From contig BSYO01000003.1 in NCBI GenBank assembly GCA_033239525.1, forward strand, positions 10,038,001 to 10,102,000: a stretch of 64,000 bases of DNA, in the 5' to 3' direction. Positions within the stretch are counted from its first letter, which is position 1, and the number at the start of each line of letters is the position of its first letter. The position numbers were made by a program, and so were the translations under genes. The DNA comes from Nepenthes gracilis (Eukaryota > Streptophyta > Magnoliopsida > Caryophyllales > Nepenthaceae). The notes beneath the pieces were generated by a model. That model ran no database searches. It was not told the DNA's origin and was given only the letters and a program-made list of their open reading frames with translations. Shown piece by piece: positions 59,882 through 64,000 of the stretch.

Positions 59882-61053
59882 GATAATCCAGGAGACATCG
59901 ATTTTGCTGTCCGTGACGCTAACGGCCACAAATTTTCCAGGGCAAGGGTGTTACCAAAAAAGAAAAAAGGGAGAGAGAGAGAGAGCGAGAGAAGATTTTT
60001 AGGGCATTTTTGTTCTGTAAAGTTTAATTTAAATACATAAAAGAAAAAAAAAATAGAAAAATGATATTTACTTTATCTACCTATAATTTAATTTTTTTTA
60101 TATATAAAATTTAATCACGGCGTGGGAAAAGGAAATGGAGTTGAGGTGTTAGGCCGAAGGGAAATTAGACTAATGAAATATGGATGGGAGACTTAACCTA
60201 AGTTAAGTGGGATGCGATGAATTACCAAACAACAATTGCTTAAATGAAAAACAGCGCTTAGCTTTGAGAGCAAGAGAAGCAAAATTCGCATTCCCTGCTT
60301 AATGGTCACTACAGCCGGAAGTTGTGGAGTTGCGGTCAGTCTGAAGGCACCTTATAATAAGATTAGGTGTTTAATTTAATTAAAGGAAAAGAAACTTGAC
60401 TGCCGTTTTAGTGAAGGACAGTGAGTCGCAGGCCAAATCAATGTAGGGATATTAATTAATCACATCTGCTGTTTAAAAATGGATTGAATCATTTTCAATA
60501 TGACATATATGGTATTAATTTATATTATATAAAAATTATTTTTATATTGTATTATTAATATATATCTGAAACTTGTCAATAAATTTATATTAAATAATTA
60601 AATTTTTTATTCAGATCTTCCATGCTTACCGTATTAAATAAGAGTTCAAGATATATGATATTTATTACTTGACATATTTATTTGATGATTAAATTAGTAA
60701 CTTTACTTAAAATATAAAAAAGTGGGAAAGGAAATGAGCGTGTAAGGGAGAGAAAAATTGAGGACTTGACTTTGTAATATGGGAAAGAATAAATATTTAA
60801 AGAGCTTTTATTCTATTATTGCTTTTTTGCTCTGGTCCCATCTTTTAGGGAAATAAACGTATTTATAATTATGATAATTTTTTCTAAAAAGAAATAACCC
60901 ACCATCATTTGAACGATTATGTTTACTGAGAATTGAATATTTTAACTATTTTTATTTATACTTTTAGTAAAAAGTTTTTCAAAAGCAATTTATCCGATAA
61001 ATTATGTGTTTACTAGGATATCATTGCCTGAATTAAGTGTAGAATATATTAGC
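59882..61053. other. 3' flank of the host gene and spacer
   Basis: Contains a short (GA)n run at 59970-59990, an A-rich run at 60040-60062 that may follow the polyadenylation region, and AT-rich DNA without any gene. Confidence 0.5.
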
Positions 61054-61492
61054 TAATGCGAACATAAGCTAAAGGGAGAGCCATCCCAAAAGACCGATCT
61101 AATAGGAAAGAGAGTCCGTTAACTTATAAGTTAAAGATTTTGCCTTAAACTTTTTAATGTGAGACTCGTATCATTCCTCACTCCTTCAACAGCCGTAATC
61201 TCGGCGACTGCACTCTGTGACATTTTACTCGGTGGCTTTTACTTTGCGACGCTTTACTCCACCCCGGCGCACCGGCAGCAAGTCAGCTCCTCCGCAGGTA
61301 GCCTTTTCCGATCAGAATCCTCCACAGGTAGCCCTCTTTGGGTCGGGATTGGTCTCAATAAAAGTACCATTTGATGCGAACATAAGTCAAAGGGAGAGCC
61401 CATCCCAAAAGACCGGTCTAGTAGGAGGGAGAGTCTCCTAACTTATAAGTTAGAGATTTTGTTTTAAACTTTTCAATATGAGACTCGCATCA
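61054..61492 (+). mobile_element. TRIM-like element (terminal-repeat retrotransposon in miniature)
   Basis: Two direct terminal repeats of about 120 bases (61054-61173 and 61372-61492) flank a 198-base interior. The right repeat begins TGATGCGA and ends TCGCATCA, so its ends are also an 8-bp inverted repeat; the left begins TAATGCGA and ends TCGTATCA. Flanks TTAGC and TTAAC fit a 5-bp target duplication with one change. The interior holds two copies of a 30-base unit (TCCGCAGGTAGCC..., TCCACAGGTAGCC...) and ends AATAAAAGTACCAT. There is no coding sequence; the 71- and 74-codon frames are chance. I see no standard tRNA-Met primer site after the left repeat. Confidence 0.7.
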
Positions 61493-61497
61493 TTAAC

Positions 61498-63093
61498 TGA
61501 TTATGAAATTTAACTGTTTAATTAAATTAATATCTAAATTTAATTAACTATTTAAAATAATTTACGTCTTCCTGATTTATCACTTGAATTTTTAATACCG
61601 TCTTTTTCATATCATTTCAAGCACTCGGTGATTCGATTATTTTTTTTTTTAACCTTAAATCCTTCTCGCCAAAGTGCGAGTTTATTTTTAAAATTTAAAT
61701 ATGTTAGACATGTTAATTATTTTTTATATTTAAATTTATTATTTATAAATATATTATATTAGCCAATCATATTAATTTTTTTTTAAGGCTAGACGCAACA
61801 ATCAATGATAAATTTACTAATTGTACGAAGGCAGGCAGGCATCTTACGGAAATTATTATCGTCGAGGCTATAAAAGCCTCTCTCACTTTTTGTTGCCTTT
61901 TTTATTGGGCGGTCAAAAGGGGAAGGTAGACTACTCGGTGATTAATTGCAGTGGGTTATTTATTTTGTTCTAAAAATTATTCAAAAATCACTAAAATTAT
62001 CTATAAATAATTCTGGATTATTTAAAAATTTTGGCAATTTCTTTTGAAAAAACCACCACAATTTCGTTTTTATTGGTAATTATAAATTGTACATATTATT
62101 TATTGAAGATTTTTAAAAATTGAAGAAACACCTTTTTTGGAAGGATAGCGTACAGACTTAGGTTAGGTATAAATTATCAAAAATATATTATTGACATTTT
62201 TTTAAATTTCTTTATTTTAATATCAACATTTATTTTAATTTTTTTTTTTACAAAAATTCTCTCATATGTATAAAAAATATCTAAATTTATCACTTGCCTA
62301 GTACAAATATATAAATTACTATTTTTTTTAGGTTTCGGTAAAAAGTAAAAATATAAATATCTAGAAACAACATTATTTTTAGCGGCGTACAGATTTCACT
62401 CTAAAATTTATGCAGACATAATTTTTTAACACATTAGTAATAATATTAATGCATGTTACCTGTATGTTATGTCTTATATTTTTTTGAAGTAGATGAGATT
62501 CTCCTTTATATTTCAAATGAGTTCATAGTTTAGATTATTAATTTATGATCACTTTAATTATTGTTGTTATTATTATTTTTTTTATAATTTACACATTCTG
62601 ATTAGGGTGGTCCGGGCCCACAAAAGATTTTGAAAAGGGTGGCTTACAATCACAACTGGTGTAGCACATAATTTAAGCATACCCTATGGACTTTTAGAGC
62701 CGTGCTGTGCCCTCTCTCTCTTACTTAAGTTTTTTAATATTCATATGGCATAATTGATTTTACGTAGTTAAATTCAAGACCGTTATTTTTATATAATCAT
62801 ACTTAATTATTGTCATAAAATTCTAGTTTGCGTTAAGCCTTGACAGACTAAAACAGTGGCACATAGGTGGACTACAACGAGACGAGAGGCCCTTTGCAGT
62901 ACGGCTTTAGCTGTCCCGATTAAATTTGATAGCTGAATATTTTTTTAAAAAAAATTTACAAACAAAAAAAAATTGCATGATCCCTGGCCGCTTGATTTGA
63001 TCAGAACGGTCGAGACCGTGCAGCGTAATGCCCAAAATTTATACACTTAATAATAAGATATGCACTAAGAATTGAAGGATAGTGAGAAGCTTG
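61498..63093. other. AT-rich spacer
   Basis: Long A/T runs, no gene. GC-richer patches at 62605-62720 and 62820-62930 have no long frame and no recognisable family. Confidence 0.45.
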
Positions 63094-64000
63094 GTAATTT
63101 TATGGGTCGACCCAAAATTTATCCTCCCAGTAAACACGTCTAGAAAGTAGAAGCCCAATAAGATTCCGTAAAATTTAAAACCCAGTAGGCACAATGGTAA
63201 GCCCAATCAACAGCCTAGCCTCGAGATGGCCCAGTGACACTAGCCCAATGGGCGAGCCCATATGCTGCTGCTAATGCGTGGTTCCTGATGGTCACGGAAT
63301 AAGTATTAGCAGATAGTTACCGCTAGTCTGCCATAACACCCTATGAATACGAGGTGGGTACTTACCAAAATTATATAGGCAGCTCAGTAAATATTCTACC
63401 TAAGATCGCGTTCCCCCTAAGATAGCAGTCACAATTCAGCGAATCGTCTCCAAAAAAGTAATTACCATGCAACGATCCCAACAATCACTCCTAACAAAGG
63501 AAAGAATGCTGACAAACATTCATGGTTGCATATCAAGTACCTACAATTGTTGGGACAGCCCAACGGATCGACGCTGGCAGCTATCACCAACCTAAATCGA
63601 TTCCAACACTATAAATGCCCCTTCATCCCCACGGGTAAGGGGATCTTCAGCGAGGTAAAAACAGAAAAGAAAAAGAGAAGAAAGAGAGAAAAGAAGAAGC
63701 TCACAAATAGAAGACTCAGAAGGTATGCTCACTCCCTTCTCATATTTTGTGAGGCCTCATTCTCTTACTCCGCCAATGGTTGTACCAGGCCTTTCGCTAG
63801 TTCTAAGTCCTCACACAGCAAAGCCGGTAAAAGCAACTCGTAGAGTATGGTATAGAGAGCCCCTCTATTTATAACTAGGTAGGAGACCGATGAGAGTCTC
63901 TCTCCTCATCATCAGTGCCCAAGAATCTTTTTCTCCTCCGATTAGCCACCCACTCACGAGTACATTCCTTAGCTAACCACTCTTCGACGAGTACAGAACT
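63094..64000 (+). repeat. LTR-like fragment running off the window
   Basis: Begins near GGGTCGACCCAAAATTTATC and contains several AGCCCAAT repeats, TAAGATAGCAGTCACAATTCAGC, GACAGCCCAACGGATCGACG, and a TATA box in CAACACTATAAATGCC (about 63606-63621). The order matches 9426-10020 (GATAGTCACAGTTCAAC, GACAGTTTAACGGATTCGCC, CAACATTATAAATAC). The purine-rich stretch at 63655-63705 creates a Lys/Arg-rich frame (63526-63843) that is not a gene. The element continues beyond the window. Confidence 0.5.

Noticed and set aside
63526..63843. Lys/Arg-rich 105-codon frame as a nuclear protein
   Set aside because: It is created by a purine-rich leader inside an LTR-like repeat.

Overview
The window reads as nuclear DNA of a flowering plant, most likely a eudicot. 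It has AT-rich spacers, Copia and Ty3/gypsy LTR retrotransposons of plant-specific lineages, and one three-exon host gene with plant-type splice sites. I see no bacterial-style operon, CRISPR array, rRNA, tRNA or recognisable plastid insertion. Only one intact host gene is supported, an F-box/MYND zinc-finger protein at 58287-59881. A 75-codon open frame at the left edge (3-230) may be the 3' end of another gene.

Layout. 1-2.0 kb: possible gene end and AT-rich spacer with a perfect TGGGCC palindrome. 2.0-9.4 kb: a direct duplication (1998-3640 and 6611-8270). Beyond it the right copy continues cleanly to about 9.42 kb, but the left copy (3641-5660) is the same sequence broken up by many short GC-rich insertions. 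A second GC-rich block (5880-6610) shows the same interleaved pattern. 9.4-10.25 kb: LTR-like fragment. 10.8-13.7 kb: badly decayed Copia element with both LTR remnants and a Met-tRNA primer site. 15.2-15.8 kb: another LTR-like fragment. 16114-25836: complete SIRE/Maximus-type Copia element on the minus strand, with roughly 1 kb LTRs, an AAAAT target duplication, gag with two CCHC knuckles, PR-IN-RT-RH, and a third ORF in the env position. 28.0-28.3 kb: truncated TRIM-like element.

29.4-40.5 kb is a nest. An old minus-strand Ty3/gypsy element (LTR pieces at 29400-29749 and 38918-40475, gag/PR relics at 37.7-38.9 kb) holds a plus-strand Tat-lineage gypsy element (29804-37450) and an apparent solo LTR (39550-40420). 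44.9-45.3 kb: an isolated gypsy gag relic. 47820-56906: a second Tat-lineage element on the minus strand with gag, PR, RT, dual RNase H and IN. 58.2-59.9 kb: the host gene. 61054-61492: a 439-bp TRIM-like element. From 63.1 kb to the window edge: another LTR-like fragment.

The most interesting feature is shared by the two Tat elements. Between pol and the 3' LTR each carries a long ORF antisense to the element, with a 'putative gypsy type transposon' domain, an acidic middle and a coiled-coil tail. In both copies the tail is separated by an intron at the same place, and the DNA upstream is conserved. One copy has lost nearly all of pol yet keeps most of the antisense gene. All retrotransposon coding sequences here carry stops or frameshifts, so none should be autonomous.
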